Assembly: GCA_032718475.1 (NCBI GenBank)
Contig: JAUCBJ010004755.1
Location: 1 to 50,685, forward strand
Reading direction: 5' to 3'
Length of the DNA: 50,685 nt
Source: Nemertoderma westbladi
Lineage: Eukaryota > Xenacoelomorpha > Nemertodermatida > Nemertodermatidae
The notes below the pieces were generated by a model. It saw only the letters and a list, made by a program, of their open reading frames with translations, searched no databases and had not been told where the DNA came from. Made by a program: the position numbers and the translations under genes. Positions 21,680-31,902 of this stretch are shown here, piece after piece (position 1 is the first letter of the stretch; each line of letters begins with the position of its first letter).

Positions 21680-24600
21680 ATGAGTGTCTCAGACAAGGAG
21701 GCACTAGAGGACAGCTATGAGACGGCGGCCGGACCGCCGACTGACGATAGCGTAAATATTACTGTTGACGACAATGCCGACTATGACGACGCAGCGAGCG
21801 ACGCTGACGTAAGTGAACAGGAGGACGAGACAGTGACTAGTGAGGAAGAAGAACTACCTCAGGTAATAGTATTAGGATCCCCTACCGCTACTGTAAGGAA
21901 GGATTGTACAGCAACCCGACCAGAGGTGAGTGATAAGGAGGGTAGTGTAGCAGAAGCGAGAGCCCGGAGCCCGGTTTCCAGACCTGTGGGTATGGTAAGT
22001 GCCGTGGTCCCAGCGGCTGTAAGGAGTACCCGTAGTTCCCGAAATAATCCTTCAAGTCCACCGAGTGTAAGTCAGGTAAGTGATAGAGAGTTCGACATCG
22101 CGATAAAGAAGAAACTTCGCGCGCATGCCGGACATATAACTCGGACGGCGGACAAGGTAAGGAAGATGTTAGCTGACTCAGCCAACATCGGGAGGGTAGA
22201 GTTAGTAGAGATTAGAAGAGGATATAACTCAGCGTTATTCAAGCAGACGGAGGAGCTTGCAGTCCTAGCAAAGAAGGCAGTAGAGTCTCAGTCGAGCGAC
22301 GTAGCGACGAGGATTTACGACAGGGTTTTAGCAGCCTTGTTGGAGCACCGCGAGTTATCGGAGCGATTCCGACGAGTTAGGACGGAGAACTGGCTGCTAT
22401 GGGCATCACAAGCGCAGGCGACTCAAGTGAGTGACGCAGAGCTGAGAGAGTTAGTGGAGCGAGAAGAGATCCAAGACAAGGAGGAGCGCAGGTATCAAAG
22501 GGAAGTTACTAGCTGGCTGATGCAGAATGGAGTGGTGGTACCAGGTCAGGTGCTACCGACGACGGAGAACATCCAACAGAGGACGTTGACTCCACCCGAT
22601 GATGCATCTAGAGACAGCGGCGATTCCCAGGTTAGTCACGCGCGAGGTAAGGTAATATGTGCTAGATCCCTTGTTTCTCACAACTCGGCAGAGGAGAGAA
22701 GACGCCGACTAGACGAACAGCAGGCGGAAGTTTTGCGTGCATCAGAAGCACGGAAGGAAGCCGAGCGGGAACGGGAGCGAACACGTAAGTTAGACGCAAA
22801 GTTGCGAGAGTTGGAAGAGAAAAGTAAGCGCGAGCAAGCGGAACGCGAACGCAAGGAACGCGAACTCCAGTTCGAACGCGAACGCAAGGAACGCGAACTC
22901 CAGCTCGAACGCGAACAGAAGGAACGCGAACAAAAGGAACGCGAACTCCAGCTCGAACGCGAACAGAAGGAACGCGAACAAAAGGAATACGAACTCCAAC
23001 TCGAACGCGAGCGCAAGGAGCGCGAACTTGAGCGCGAGAGGGAGCGACGGGCGTTGTATGAAGAGAAGGCGCGTGTAGAAGAAGAGGGCGCAGCGAGACG
23101 AGCGAGGGAAGAAGAAGAACGTAAACTGGCGCAGTTGGAAAGTGCGAGATTAAGTTTAGAGAGCGAAGAACGGACTAGAAAGGCGAATGAAATCGCCGAG
23201 AAGGGGATGCGAATGATCGAAGAATGTGGGGCGAGTGTAGGTACTGAGTTGCGAGAACTGTTCGCACTGCAGAAGGCCGAACAGGAAGCGAGAACTCCGG
23301 CCATACGCGAGTCGACGACGACCAGAATTCCTATACCCGGTCCAGCTATTACGAGTACACGGATCGCTAAACCGTTCTCTACATATCGCACGCCAGTTGG
23401 TATTAGTGCTTCACCCATCGCGCAGAATCCACGTCATCGGAACATCGCACCACTACACACCGAACACGACGATGAAGAGTTTAGAGAAACTCCGACGGGA
23501 CGAGTACTTGGCGAACCGAACCCGCGGGTTTGGAATACGCGGACGGAGCGCCGACCCAGTTCGACGGAGAACTTCCGGGTTAAACCGGAAGAGGGATCAT
23601 ATGAGAGACAGCGGATTACTCAGATAGAGCCGACTATACAACAGAACCCTAGCCAGGAATTTATTACGAGGGATGAGTTAAGTGCTAGTTTAGCGCAAGC
23701 TATATCGCCGCACATCCAACCTATAACGGACATGCTTAGCAACCTACGGTTAAAGGAAGCAGCCCAGGTAAGAAGTAATTCTAATCCTAGCAGGCCTGAG
23801 TTAGATAAAGTCCAGCCTAGTCAACGAGTACGCATATCGGAGGAAACTATACCACATAGACCTCAGGTAAGGACGCCTGTCCCGAACATCTCTAATCCCA
23901 ACTTCGAAAACTCAGCTGAGAAATTTATTGAGGAGGCTTGGATCAGGGCCTCGGCGCGCAAACCATCGCGAGCGCTAAGGACTGACACTGAGTCAAGCGA
24001 TGAAGAGGAAGAAATGAGACGTCAGAAGTCCCGAAACTATAAGGAAAGAAGGACCGACGCGGAGCAGGTAAGTTGGAACCACCGGGAAAGGACCAGACTT
24101 AACAACCCTGCGGAACTAAACCATTTGTTAACCCGGAATGACGCAACCCTTAGGGACATAGGTAAGTTTGCTGCTAGGCAAGGACTGCCGACGCAACAAC
24201 CCCAGAAGTTTATGGGCAACCATAAGCATTGGAGGACCTTCAAAACCTATGTCGACGAGCAGCTAACCAACAGCACCTTTACTCCCAACGAGAAGTTCAA
24301 CTATTTGCTTCAGATGCTCCATCGAGAACCTAGAGCCATTGCTGATAACTTCGTCGGCAACGAGAGAGCATTCGAGTTAGCGATGAAGACGCTTAGTGAC
24401 ATCTACGGGAATAAAACCAAGATGGCGCAGTCGATAGTAGAAGACTTGGGTAAGGGCGGAAGGATTACAACTCCGTTAGAGCTGTTGAACTTAGCGAACG
24501 CTATTTCGAACGCATTGGACATCTTGAGGACGGTGAATCTACCTCATCATGGTGATCACGCCGAAGTTTTGAAAAGCGTAATAAGACGTCTAAACATGCG

Positions 24601-27600
24601 TTACCGACAGAAATGGCGCAAATTAGAGAATAAGTTGGAGGGTCAAGGTAAGGTGTTGACACTTCAGCATATTCATGACATGATAGCCACAGACGCAGTA
24701 GCAGAGATGAAATCAAACTTCTCAGAGGAGAATATGAGGGAGTCTAAACCTGCTACCGGTAAGTCTATGGTAAGTTTTGACGATGACAGGACCACTGTGA
24801 CTTATAACTCAGTAGACAGATATAATTCGAGTACCCCAGCCTTTAGATCAGACTCGCGAGTATGGTCAGGTGAGCGGTTAGATAGACCTAGGTTGAAGCA
24901 ACAGGAGTTGCCGGATGGATTTGTAGGTTGCCAATACTGTTTACTAAAGGAGGTAAGATCTGACGACCATAAGTTAGATAGTTGCAGACGGTTCAAAGAA
25001 TTAAATTCGGAACAGAGAAGAGTTCAAGTGCGGACGTTGGACACCTGTTGGGCATGTCTTGCGCCAGGTCATGTACGGCGACAGTGCCCGAACAGCAAGG
25101 ACGGATGCATGGAATGCGGCAGACTACATCACAAGTTGCTACATGCGGATTTCCATACCCCAACGGACCGTTACTTACAGCGAAATCCTCAAAGGAAGGG
25201 GAGCAAAGAACCCATATCGATAAGGAGGAATACGTACACTGGCATCCAGGACGATGGTTATCAACCAGGTTCGTCGGATGAGGATGGCGAGTTGAGCGCA
25301 AGAGAGGTGACCTGCCAAGGTTTCACCGCGGATAGTTCATCGACCAGCGCGCGGACGTATTTATCATCGGCCACGTCGGAAATATTTAGCGTGATTCCGG
25401 TGAAACTCACTGGAGATAAGGGATCGAAACGAATATATGTGATGTTGGACACTGCGTCCACATTATCCTATATCGACGAGGAAGTGGCGAGAGCCGTTTC
25501 TAGCTTCCAGGACGCTGAGGAGATCCAAATAGAGTTGAAGTCTATGCACGGGGTAGGAGACCTCAAGGGACACAGAATTTCGGTAGAACTTGATTCCCTA
25601 CTTCCGAGAGACCAACACACTCGACAAGAACGGAAAGCTTTGCCATTGGACGGATTTAAGTGTCTAGCTATGAAGGGATTCGGCAGGCAGTTAGGTAAGG
25701 TGCCGCCGATGAGTCCCATAGCACAGGAGTATTTTGACAAGCTCAGGATACCCAGACACCAGGTAGGTTATAGGAATGTTTCTATGTTGATTGGTGCAGA
25801 ACAGCTGATCGCACACCAGATATGGGAAACGAGACCAGCTGAGCCGCATGTCAACCGGCCACATGCCCATAGGACTATATTAGGTTGGTATACACGAGTA
25901 CCCATGTCTTATGAGTTTACAGGTGGCGACAAGCCAATGAACAGATACGATGAATTACAGCCTATAATTCAACCACCGTTAGTAGAACCACCAGACATAG
26001 ACGAGTTTAGGAGAACCTGCATTGACCACTATAGTGACTTTAGCGAGTCGGACGAGGAGTTGATTCCCGATAATGTTAGGTTGTCGGAACCGCTTCACAA
26101 CGACCGGACAGATAGTGAACCCGAGGACTACTGTTATCAGACCCGTGGGTCTGGTTCAGCGGCCCACGCTACCTATTTGACTAACGTTTTGACTTATACA
26201 GACATAGTGGAGGGTCAAGTGGCTAAATATCGAGACCTAGACATTTTCCAATACAGTGAGGAGGAATTACAGAAGGAATTGATACGCCAGGACCTCGAGA
26301 CAGGAGCCAGAACCGTCGAATGGCTGGATAGGGACGCAATGGAACCCGGTGGATATGACCTAGCCATGTCCACTGATGAAAAACGGTCGCTGGAGATGAT
26401 GGAAGATACCATACGTCTACTACCGACTGGACATTTTGAAGTTGGAATGTTGTGGCGTCGACAACCACCTAAGTTGGAGAACAACTACAACTTAGCCTTG
26501 AAAAGATTGAACGGAGTAAGGGCTCGGTTGTTGAGGAATCCAGGCATTAGGGAGAAGTATTGCGCCCAGATCAACAACTATTTCGCCAAGGGATTTGCTG
26601 GGAAGGTAGAGGACCCTGACTTAGTGACAGACCAGACTTATTACCTTCCACACCACTATGTGACTCACCCTGACAAGCCAGACAAAGTCCGAGTAGTCAA
26701 CGACTGCGCAGCAGTCTATAGAGGTATGTCCCTGAATTCAGAGTTGATGGATGGTCCCAACCTGAATAACTATTTGATTGGAATACTGTTACGTTTTAGA
26801 CAGCGGCGATTCGCATTTACTTGTGACATCGAGGCGATGTTCCACCAGGTAAGAGCCTGTAAGGCAGACCAGGATAGCCTTCGCTTTCTCTGGTACGAGA
26901 ATGAAGACTTATCCGGCCCAGTGGTTACATACCAGATGTACGTTAGGATATTTGGCGCCCGCGATAGTCCAAATGGCACGCTGTTTGTTCTAAAGAAAAC
27001 GGCAACAGCCCAGATTGGTAAGTATCCAGTAGAAGTAATCGAGTCCATCTTGAGAAACTTCTATATGGACGACGGATTGGTGTCCAAGGACACGGCGGAA
27101 CAAGCCATAGAAGTGGCTCACGGCCTGCAAGAGTGCTTGGCTACAGGGGGATTTCCTCTGACCAAGTTCACTACCAATTCGGAGGCCCTATTAGAGTCGT
27201 TCCCGGTAAAAGATCGCGGGAGCGGAGACATAGAATTGGGGGTAGAACCAATCCCCATGGCGCGAGTACTGGGACTCGCTTGGAATCCGAACTCAGACAA
27301 GTTCCAGGTAAGAGTTAGATTTGAGCCCAGTAGCCCAGACAAAGTTTTGACAAAGAGGATTTGCTTATCGACTTTAAGTAGACTATTTGACCCGATGAAC
27401 TTTATCAGTCCGGTTATATTACAGGCACGAGCGTGCATGAGGAAAATTTGGTTGTCCGACTTAGAGTGGGACGAACCAATATCTCCTATACATGCAAAGC
27501 AGTGGAGGGAGTGGGAAGCCGAGTTGCATCTATTGAAAAATATAGATGTACCCCGTTCCTACTTTCCGAATCAGCTGGTATTTCCAGCTGATCTCGAACT

Positions 27601-30016
27601 CCATCTGTTCAGTGACGCAAGTGACACCGGCTTTGGTATGGTAGCCTACCTTCGCCGAGAGGTAAGTCAGGACAAGTTTGAGACGGCCTTTGTGACTTCT
27701 AGATCAAAGACAATGCCGGTCAAATACATGACTGTCCCTCGTGCAGAGTTACAGGCGGCTGTAGTTTCAGTCGAGGTAAGTAAGCAAATAACAGAGGAAT
27801 TAGACACGACATTGACCTTATTCTATTGGACGGACGCATCCTTGGTGTTAGTATACATTGCGGCCGACAATATTGCACTAAAGACATTTGTGGCCAATAG
27901 ACGCGCTCAGATCGTTGATTTTTCGACGAAGGAACAATGGAGACATTGTCCGGGAGTGTTGAACCCGGCCGACATAACTTCGAGAGGTGCAATGCCGGCG
28001 GAATTCTGTCAGGAAGAGTCGCAGGAGTTTTGGTTGCATGGACCTGATTTTCTAACGAGGACACAGGAACATTGGCCAGAGCGACTAAAGATAGTGACCA
28101 ATCCGATGCCTGAAGATGCAGAAGTCAAAGTGGAGAAAGTCTCTAAGTCAAAGTCTAAAGCCAAACTTGAGTCATTGGAGCGGCCTGAAGAGTCATTGGA
28201 GTGGCCCGGAGACCTGTCAGACCAACAGACTTACGTGACTACTAGGTCCGGAAGGGTAAGTTATGACATCAAACCACCCTTACAGACTAAACCGGAGTCA
28301 CAATTGGTAAGTGACGGACAGAAAATGACCGACACAATGGATCCTTTGGTTTCCAAACCTGCGGGTTTGGATTCGAAACTTCCATTAGTTAGCGGACAAC
28401 CGTCGCTGGCATTAGAGTCATGCAGTGTTTATGACAAATTACTAAATTCGTCTGCCTCTTGGCTGACAATTTGTAAAAGAACTGCGTGGTTAAGCCGATA
28501 CATTTCGTACCTTTGTTTAAAACATTCGAAACATTTGAGAGAACCATTGAGCACCAATAGTGAGCGAATTCGGAAATTGAAACAACCTCTGACAGAGGAT
28601 GAGATTGATCAAGCGGAATTAAAGCATTTGAAACATTATCAGATGTGTGCCTTCCCAAAAGAATTCCATCTATTATCGGCTCAACGACCAGTTCTCTATA
28701 AACCCCTTAGAAAATGGAGTCCATTAATCCATAAGGGTTTAATTTGTCATAGATCGAGAATCCAGACTGTCGACATAAACTCACAGTTTCGGTTCCCAGT
28801 GATAATCCCTAGTCACCCAATAGAATTGCAAAGAGCGATTCTATGGGATATACACAAGAGGTTGCATCACGCGGGAAGGTTACACTGTTTGTCGGCAGCG
28901 AGACAGCGATTCATTCTATTGCAGCCAAGCAGGGCAGTAGGCACTATGTACGACGCCTGTCTGGTTTGCAAGAGGGTGAACGCCAGAGTATTGGAACAGG
29001 AGATGGCTGAACTCCCGGAAGCGAGAGTGCAGGCATATGACCCACCCTTTACGAACACAGGGGTGGACTGTTTTGGTCCGATTGAAGCAAAGAGTGGACG
29101 GCTGACCCACAAGCGATGGGGTCTGCTACTGACATGCATGGCTAGTAGAGCCATACATATCGAGCGTGTGGCAGACATGTCGACCAAATCTCTGCTCCTG
29201 GCCTTAAAGAGATTTATGGCCAGGAGAGGACTAGTAAAGGCGTTCTACTCCGATAAGGGTACAAACTTTGTCGGAGGGAATAGCGAGTTGAACGCGGCTC
29301 ATAAAGTAGCACAGAATAAGGAAATTTCTGCAGCGCTTTTGCCGCAACGAGTAGAATGGAGATTTAATACTCCAGAAAGTCCTTGGAGAGGAGGAAGTTG
29401 GGAGCGTTTAGTCCGCTCTGTGAAGCAGGCCATTGCTAAAACATTGCCTGTGAACAAACAACTTACCGACGACGAACTGGTTACAGCTTTCATTGAAATC
29501 GAGCATACCCTAAACTCGAGGCCGATAGCTATGTTGCCAGACGGTGTTGCATTAACGCCGAATCATTTGCTAATGCAGAGTCCAGCATTTCTTGTGCCGG
29601 CATCAGAACCCGTTAGTGCCGACCTATATAGTCGTAAAAGCTGGAAAGTAACACAATTAGTAGCGTACACATTCTGGGAATATTGGCGGGAATATTATCT
29701 TCCCACCATATCTACCAGAACAAAGTGGTACAAGACGGTTCGGAGTCTCCAAAGGGGAGATTACGTATTGATAACCGAACCCATTGTCAAGAGAAAGTAT
29801 TGGGAGACGGGAGTGATCTTGCACACACACCCAGACGTGCAAAACATAGTGCGCACAGTCACTGTGAAAATTAGGTGCAAGTGTCCGCACCCAAAAAAGT
29901 GTAAAACTAATGGCTTACACACCTTGGACCGACCGGTCCAAGATATTGTGTTATTAGAGGAGACACGTATCGAGACGGGAGATTATAATTTGTCTCCTGC
30001 CTCAAAACAGAATTAG
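21680..30016 (+). CDS. BEL/Pao Gag-Pol polyprotein
   Basis: 2778 residues in one frame, ATG to TAG; this is long for the family. Residues 1-330 are acidic and polar. 333-530 form a Glu/Arg coiled coil with near-tandem repeats (384-454). A DUF1759-like Gag domain spans about 842-990. The knuckle CWACLAPGHVRRQC has C1123, C1126, H1131, C1136. The aspartic protease has D1257 in DTAS. Reverse transcriptase has D1716 (CDIEAMFHQV) and YMDD at 1795-1798. RNase H has D1979 in FSDASD. Integrase has an HHCC finger (about 2390-2430) and catalytic D2463, D2525 and E2575 (GGSWERL). A DUF5641-like domain lies at about 2647-2740. Every catalytic residue I can place is intact and no stop interrupts the frame. 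The polyprotein would assemble cytoplasmic particles, copy its RNA and integrate the cDNA. Confidence 0.95.
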   Translation: MSVSDKEALEDSYETAAGPPTDDSVNITVDDNADYDDAASDADVSEQEDETVTSEEEELPQVIVLGSPTATVRKDCTATRPEVSDKEGSVAEARARSPVSRPVGMVSAVVPAAVRSTRSSRNNPSSPPSVSQVSDREFDIAIKKKLRAHAGHITRTADKVRKMLADSANIGRVELVEIRRGYNSALFKQTEELAVLAKKAVESQSSDVATRIYDRVLAALLEHRELSERFRRVRTENWLLWASQAQATQVSDAELRELVEREEIQDKEERRYQREVTSWLMQNGVVVPGQVLPTTENIQQRTLTPPDDASRDSGDSQVSHARGKVICARSLVSHNSAEERRRRLDEQQAEVLRASEARKEAERERERTRKLDAKLRELEEKSKREQAERERKERELQFERERKERELQLEREQKEREQKERELQLEREQKEREQKEYELQLERERKERELERERERRALYEEKARVEEEGAARRAREEEERKLAQLESARLSLESEERTRKANEIAEKGMRMIEECGASVGTELRELFALQKAEQEARTPAIRESTTTRIPIPGPAITSTRIAKPFSTYRTPVGISASPIAQNPRHRNIAPLHTEHDDEEFRETPTGRVLGEPNPRVWNTRTERRPSSTENFRVKPEEGSYERQRITQIEPTIQQNPSQEFITRDELSASLAQAISPHIQPITDMLSNLRLKEAAQVRSNSNPSRPELDKVQPSQRVRISEETIPHRPQVRTPVPNISNPNFENSAEKFIEEAWIRASARKPSRALRTDTESSDEEEEMRRQKSRNYKERRTDAEQVSWNHRERTRLNNPAELNHLLTRNDATLRDIGKFAARQGLPTQQPQKFMGNHKHWRTFKTYVDEQLTNSTFTPNEKFNYLLQMLHREPRAIADNFVGNERAFELAMKTLSDIYGNKTKMAQSIVEDLGKGGRITTPLELLNLANAISNALDILRTVNLPHHGDHAEVLKSVIRRLNMRYRQKWRKLENKLEGQGKVLTLQHIHDMIATDAVAEMKSNFSEENMRESKPATGKSMVSFDDDRTTVTYNSVDRYNSSTPAFRSDSRVWSGERLDRPRLKQQELPDGFVGCQYCLLKEVRSDDHKLDSCRRFKELNSEQRRVQVRTLDTCWACLAPGHVRRQCPNSKDGCMECGRLHHKLLHADFHTPTDRYLQRNPQRKGSKEPISIRRNTYTGIQDDGYQPGSSDEDGELSAREVTCQGFTADSSSTSARTYLSSATSEIFSVIPVKLTGDKGSKRIYVMLDTASTLSYIDEEVARAVSSFQDAEEIQIELKSMHGVGDLKGHRISVELDSLLPRDQHTRQERKALPLDGFKCLAMKGFGRQLGKVPPMSPIAQEYFDKLRIPRHQVGYRNVSMLIGAEQLIAHQIWETRPAEPHVNRPHAHRTILGWYTRVPMSYEFTGGDKPMNRYDELQPIIQPPLVEPPDIDEFRRTCIDHYSDFSESDEELIPDNVRLSEPLHNDRTDSEPEDYCYQTRGSGSAAHATYLTNVLTYTDIVEGQVAKYRDLDIFQYSEEELQKELIRQDLETGARTVEWLDRDAMEPGGYDLAMSTDEKRSLEMMEDTIRLLPTGHFEVGMLWRRQPPKLENNYNLALKRLNGVRARLLRNPGIREKYCAQINNYFAKGFAGKVEDPDLVTDQTYYLPHHYVTHPDKPDKVRVVNDCAAVYRGMSLNSELMDGPNLNNYLIGILLRFRQRRFAFTCDIEAMFHQVRACKADQDSLRFLWYENEDLSGPVVTYQMYVRIFGARDSPNGTLFVLKKTATAQIGKYPVEVIESILRNFYMDDGLVSKDTAEQAIEVAHGLQECLATGGFPLTKFTTNSEALLESFPVKDRGSGDIELGVEPIPMARVLGLAWNPNSDKFQVRVRFEPSSPDKVLTKRICLSTLSRLFDPMNFISPVILQARACMRKIWLSDLEWDEPISPIHAKQWREWEAELHLLKNIDVPRSYFPNQLVFPADLELHLFSDASDTGFGMVAYLRREVSQDKFETAFVTSRSKTMPVKYMTVPRAELQAAVVSVEVSKQITEELDTTLTLFYWTDASLVLVYIAADNIALKTFVANRRAQIVDFSTKEQWRHCPGVLNPADITSRGAMPAEFCQEESQEFWLHGPDFLTRTQEHWPERLKIVTNPMPEDAEVKVEKVSKSKSKAKLESLERPEESLEWPGDLSDQQTYVTTRSGRVSYDIKPPLQTKPESQLVSDGQKMTDTMDPLVSKPAGLDSKLPLVSGQPSLALESCSVYDKLLNSSASWLTICKRTAWLSRYISYLCLKHSKHLREPLSTNSERIRKLKQPLTEDEIDQAELKHLKHYQMCAFPKEFHLLSAQRPVLYKPLRKWSPLIHKGLICHRSRIQTVDINSQFRFPVIIPSHPIELQRAILWDIHKRLHHAGRLHCLSAARQRFILLQPSRAVGTMYDACLVCKRVNARVLEQEMAELPEARVQAYDPPFTNTGVDCFGPIEAKSGRLTHKRWGLLLTCMASRAIHIERVADMSTKSLLLALKRFMARRGLVKAFYSDKGTNFVGGNSELNAAHKVAQNKEISAALLPQRVEWRFNTPESPWRGGSWERLVRSVKQAIAKTLPVNKQLTDDELVTAFIEIEHTLNSRPIAMLPDGVALTPNHLLMQSPAFLVPASEPVSADLYSRKSWKVTQLVAYTFWEYWREYYLPTISTRTKWYKTVRSLQRGDYVLITEPIVKRKYWETGVILHTHPDVQNIVRTVTVKIRCKCPHPKKCKTNGLHTLDRPVQDIVLLEETRIETGDYNLSPASKQN
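22836..23040 (+). repeat. In-frame repeats encoding the coiled coil
   Basis: GAACGCGAACGCAAGGAACG-like and CTCCAGCTCGAACGCGAACA-like blocks repeat in frame, giving ERERKERELQLEREQKE variants. Long Glu/Arg heptads predict a single helix or coiled coil. Confidence 0.8.
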
Positions 30017-30772
30017 TGTTGGACGCAACTCACTTCGTATGCATTCCTCGTATGCAAATACAAGGAAATGCATAGGAGCGGGGTTGTGGTGATTTGCGTT
30101 GAGTTTTGTCTGGTGGGTATCAAAACAAAATTTTATTTCAAAATTTTTGGAAAATTAGAAAATTTTAAAAATTAGAAAAGTGAACCCAAGACAATTCCAG
30201 ACGCTGTGTATAGACGCGTTTTAGAATTCGTCTATAGACAAACAGTAATTTGAAAAGTCGTGAAGCCTGGAAAATAGCATTTAGAAACCATGGTGACGGC
30301 TATATTACGTAGGAGTGTAAATTGAGTTTAGCAACTTCCACAGATTGGTGCCAACAGTGCAACTAGGGTGCTAAAGGTTAGTAGCACCAGAGGCGTGCAC
30401 GGACCCCACTCAGTAGTTTGCAGGATGTGTGATGTTCGATTATCAAACCTGTGGGTTTGGTATAGTCGAGTATTGTGGCTATGGTCCTTTCTAACTACTG
30501 TAGTTTAGTACGAGTAATGGGAGTAGTTTGGGCATCAAAAAGTGAGTTGGTCACGGCCAGTTTATCTCCAAAGTTTTTGCGCTATGCATGGGAATAGGTT
30601 AGAGGATAGTTAGTTAGGAAGAGACGGGATCTAGAGAGTCGAACCTGAACTGCTGGAAGGCGGAGGGGGTTCGGGAGGTCTGTCTTTCGGCGGCATCTAA
30701 CTGATTTACCCACAGTGTAGTTGGTTACGTAACGGCACTTATTGGGATATATATGTATATACGCGGGGCATA
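30017..30772 (+). other. Spacer after Pol with hairpins
   Basis: Non-coding. TATGCATTCCT...AGGAAATGCATA (about 30038-30074) and TATAGACG...CGTCTATA (30209-30236, 12-nt loop) can fold. A CAAACC-TGTG-GGTTTG hairpin is at 30444-30459. Confidence 0.55.
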
Positions 30773-31480
30773 ATGGAGAAGGATATTAGAGCGCAACCGC
30801 GCAGAGGATTTACTGCCGGAGAGGAGGCGGAGTTACCATTCGCGCGACCGGGATGTAAAGATTCGAACGTTTACTACCATGGGCGGTCGGTGATGGAGCT
30901 AAATGGGAAATACAAACCCACGATTCCCGACCGACTAGACGAGCAACATCCAGAACCGATATTAACGCGTTGTCAAGCTCACCAGTTCCTTAGATATAAC
31001 GAGGGAGGTTACCCGATGAGCGACCCGATGATCAGTATCGACTTTAGCGGAAGGCGACCTCCGAGACCCATTACGCCGACCGTTACGACATTAGATCCGT
31101 ATACGGAGATTAAACCCTGTTTGACACCCAGTTTGATAGACACGGCAGCGGCCATTTCGCTATACCGAGCCTATAAAGACCTAGAGGCGCGGCGCGAAGC
31201 GGTACGGGACTCGAGTTCCTGGACCACGTTCACTTCGCTTCACCAGGAAGGAAGGTCACGCCTGAGTATCCAGACGAGATTCGCGCCGTCCATCCGTCTA
31301 CTAACTATACCCACGATCCACGGTTTATACGATATTTACTCCAAATTATTTCGGGAAGTTTCGACGAACGCATTATTAAGCCCGAATATGTCCAATCCTT
31401 TATATATCATCGTCGCTCTGATATATACGTCTAGATTTATTACCCAGCGCACAATTGGCGGCCTAAGGAGACTCGTTTGA
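30773..31480 (+). CDS. Additional ORF downstream of Pol, unknown function
   Basis: 235 residues from ATG at 30773. Many BEL/Pao elements have an envelope-like gene here, but this product has no N-terminal signal peptide and only one weak hydrophobic stretch near the C-terminus (NPLYIIVALIYTSRF). It is basic, rich in Arg, Pro and Thr, with FSGRRPPRPITPT in the middle. I do not recognise a domain. It ends TGA, with a second in-frame TGA three codons later inside a hairpin; the same frame is then open from 31490 to 31840. Translation would need re-initiation, a subgenomic or spliced RNA. Confidence 0.6.
   Translation: MEKDIRAQPRRGFTAGEEAELPFARPGCKDSNVYYHGRSVMELNGKYKPTIPDRLDEQHPEPILTRCQAHQFLRYNEGGYPMSDPMISIDFSGRRPPRPITPTVTTLDPYTEIKPCLTPSLIDTAAAISLYRAYKDLEARREAVRDSSSWTTFTSLHQEGRSRLSIQTRFAPSIRLLTIPTIHGLYDIYSKLFREVSTNALLSPNMSNPLYIIVALIYTSRFITQRTIGGLRRLV
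31401..31427 (+). other. Hairpin copy 1 with loop TCGTCGCTC
   Basis: TATATATCA (31401-31409) pairs with TGATATATA (31419-31427) around a 9-nt loop, inside the ORF. Its partner is at 31874-31902. Confidence 0.7.
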
Positions 31481-31502
31481 GGTCATTGACCTCTGAACGA
31501 GT
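31471..31502 (+). other. Hairpin over the ORF stop, containing AGGTCA-T-TGACCT
   Basis: ACTCGTT pairs with AACGAGT and GAGGTCA with TGACCTC around a 1-nt centre, with a small internal bulge. As DNA, 31480-31492 is a perfect IR-1 nuclear-receptor half-site pair. Confidence 0.6.
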
Positions 31503-31840
31503 GGAGGATCAGGACCGCCGCGCCCACAGCGACAACAGCCGGAGCTCACAGCTCGCGGCAAGTACCAGAAGGAGGAGTCCTTGGCAAGCGTCAAGCCAAG
31601 GACGAGCAGTTCTATTCGACGGTTGAAGAAAAGGAGTTGGCGGAGGCGCCCACAGGGACACGGCAAATGGGACGAGGCCGAGGGAGGAGCACCAGTCAGG
31701 AGATAGTCGGTGCCCAGGGAATGTCGTCGCCGGTTCCGGGAAGTGACGCCTCAAGGACGCCGTCAACAGAGTCTACAGGGGGTAGACTGGTGTATCTGGA
31801 GAAGGGAGCGAGCCCGAGAGACCCAGGAGCTAGCCGATGA
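31490..31840 (+). other. Open in-frame extension after the ORF stop codons
   Basis: 117 codons are open in the frame of the preceding ORF, after its two TGA codons. The stretch is Gly-, Arg-, Ser- and Thr-rich, has no early ATG, and resembles no known domain. It could be a read-through tail, a spliced exon or decayed coding sequence. Confidence 0.4.
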
Positions 31841-31873
31841 GACTATAATATCACGGAGCGACAAACTCTAGAC

Positions 31874-31902
31874 ATATACATCATCGTCGCTCTGATGTAT
31901 AT
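31874..31902 (+). other. Hairpin copy 2 with loop TCGTCGCTC
   Basis: ATATACATCA pairs with TGATGTATAT around the identical 9-nt loop. Relative to copy 1, one T-A pair has become C-G, so both sides of the stem changed together. Confidence 0.7.

Noticed and set aside
22678-23418. Long minus-strand frame opposite the Gag coiled coil
   Set aside because: Ser/Arg-rich mirror of the GAACGC repeats; an antisense artefact of codon composition.
30347-30362. TTGGTGCCAACAGTGC as a tRNA primer-binding site
   Set aside because: It is 10 kb from the 5' LTR; a primer-binding site must be next to that LTR. It is partly complementary to 21146-21155, probably by chance.
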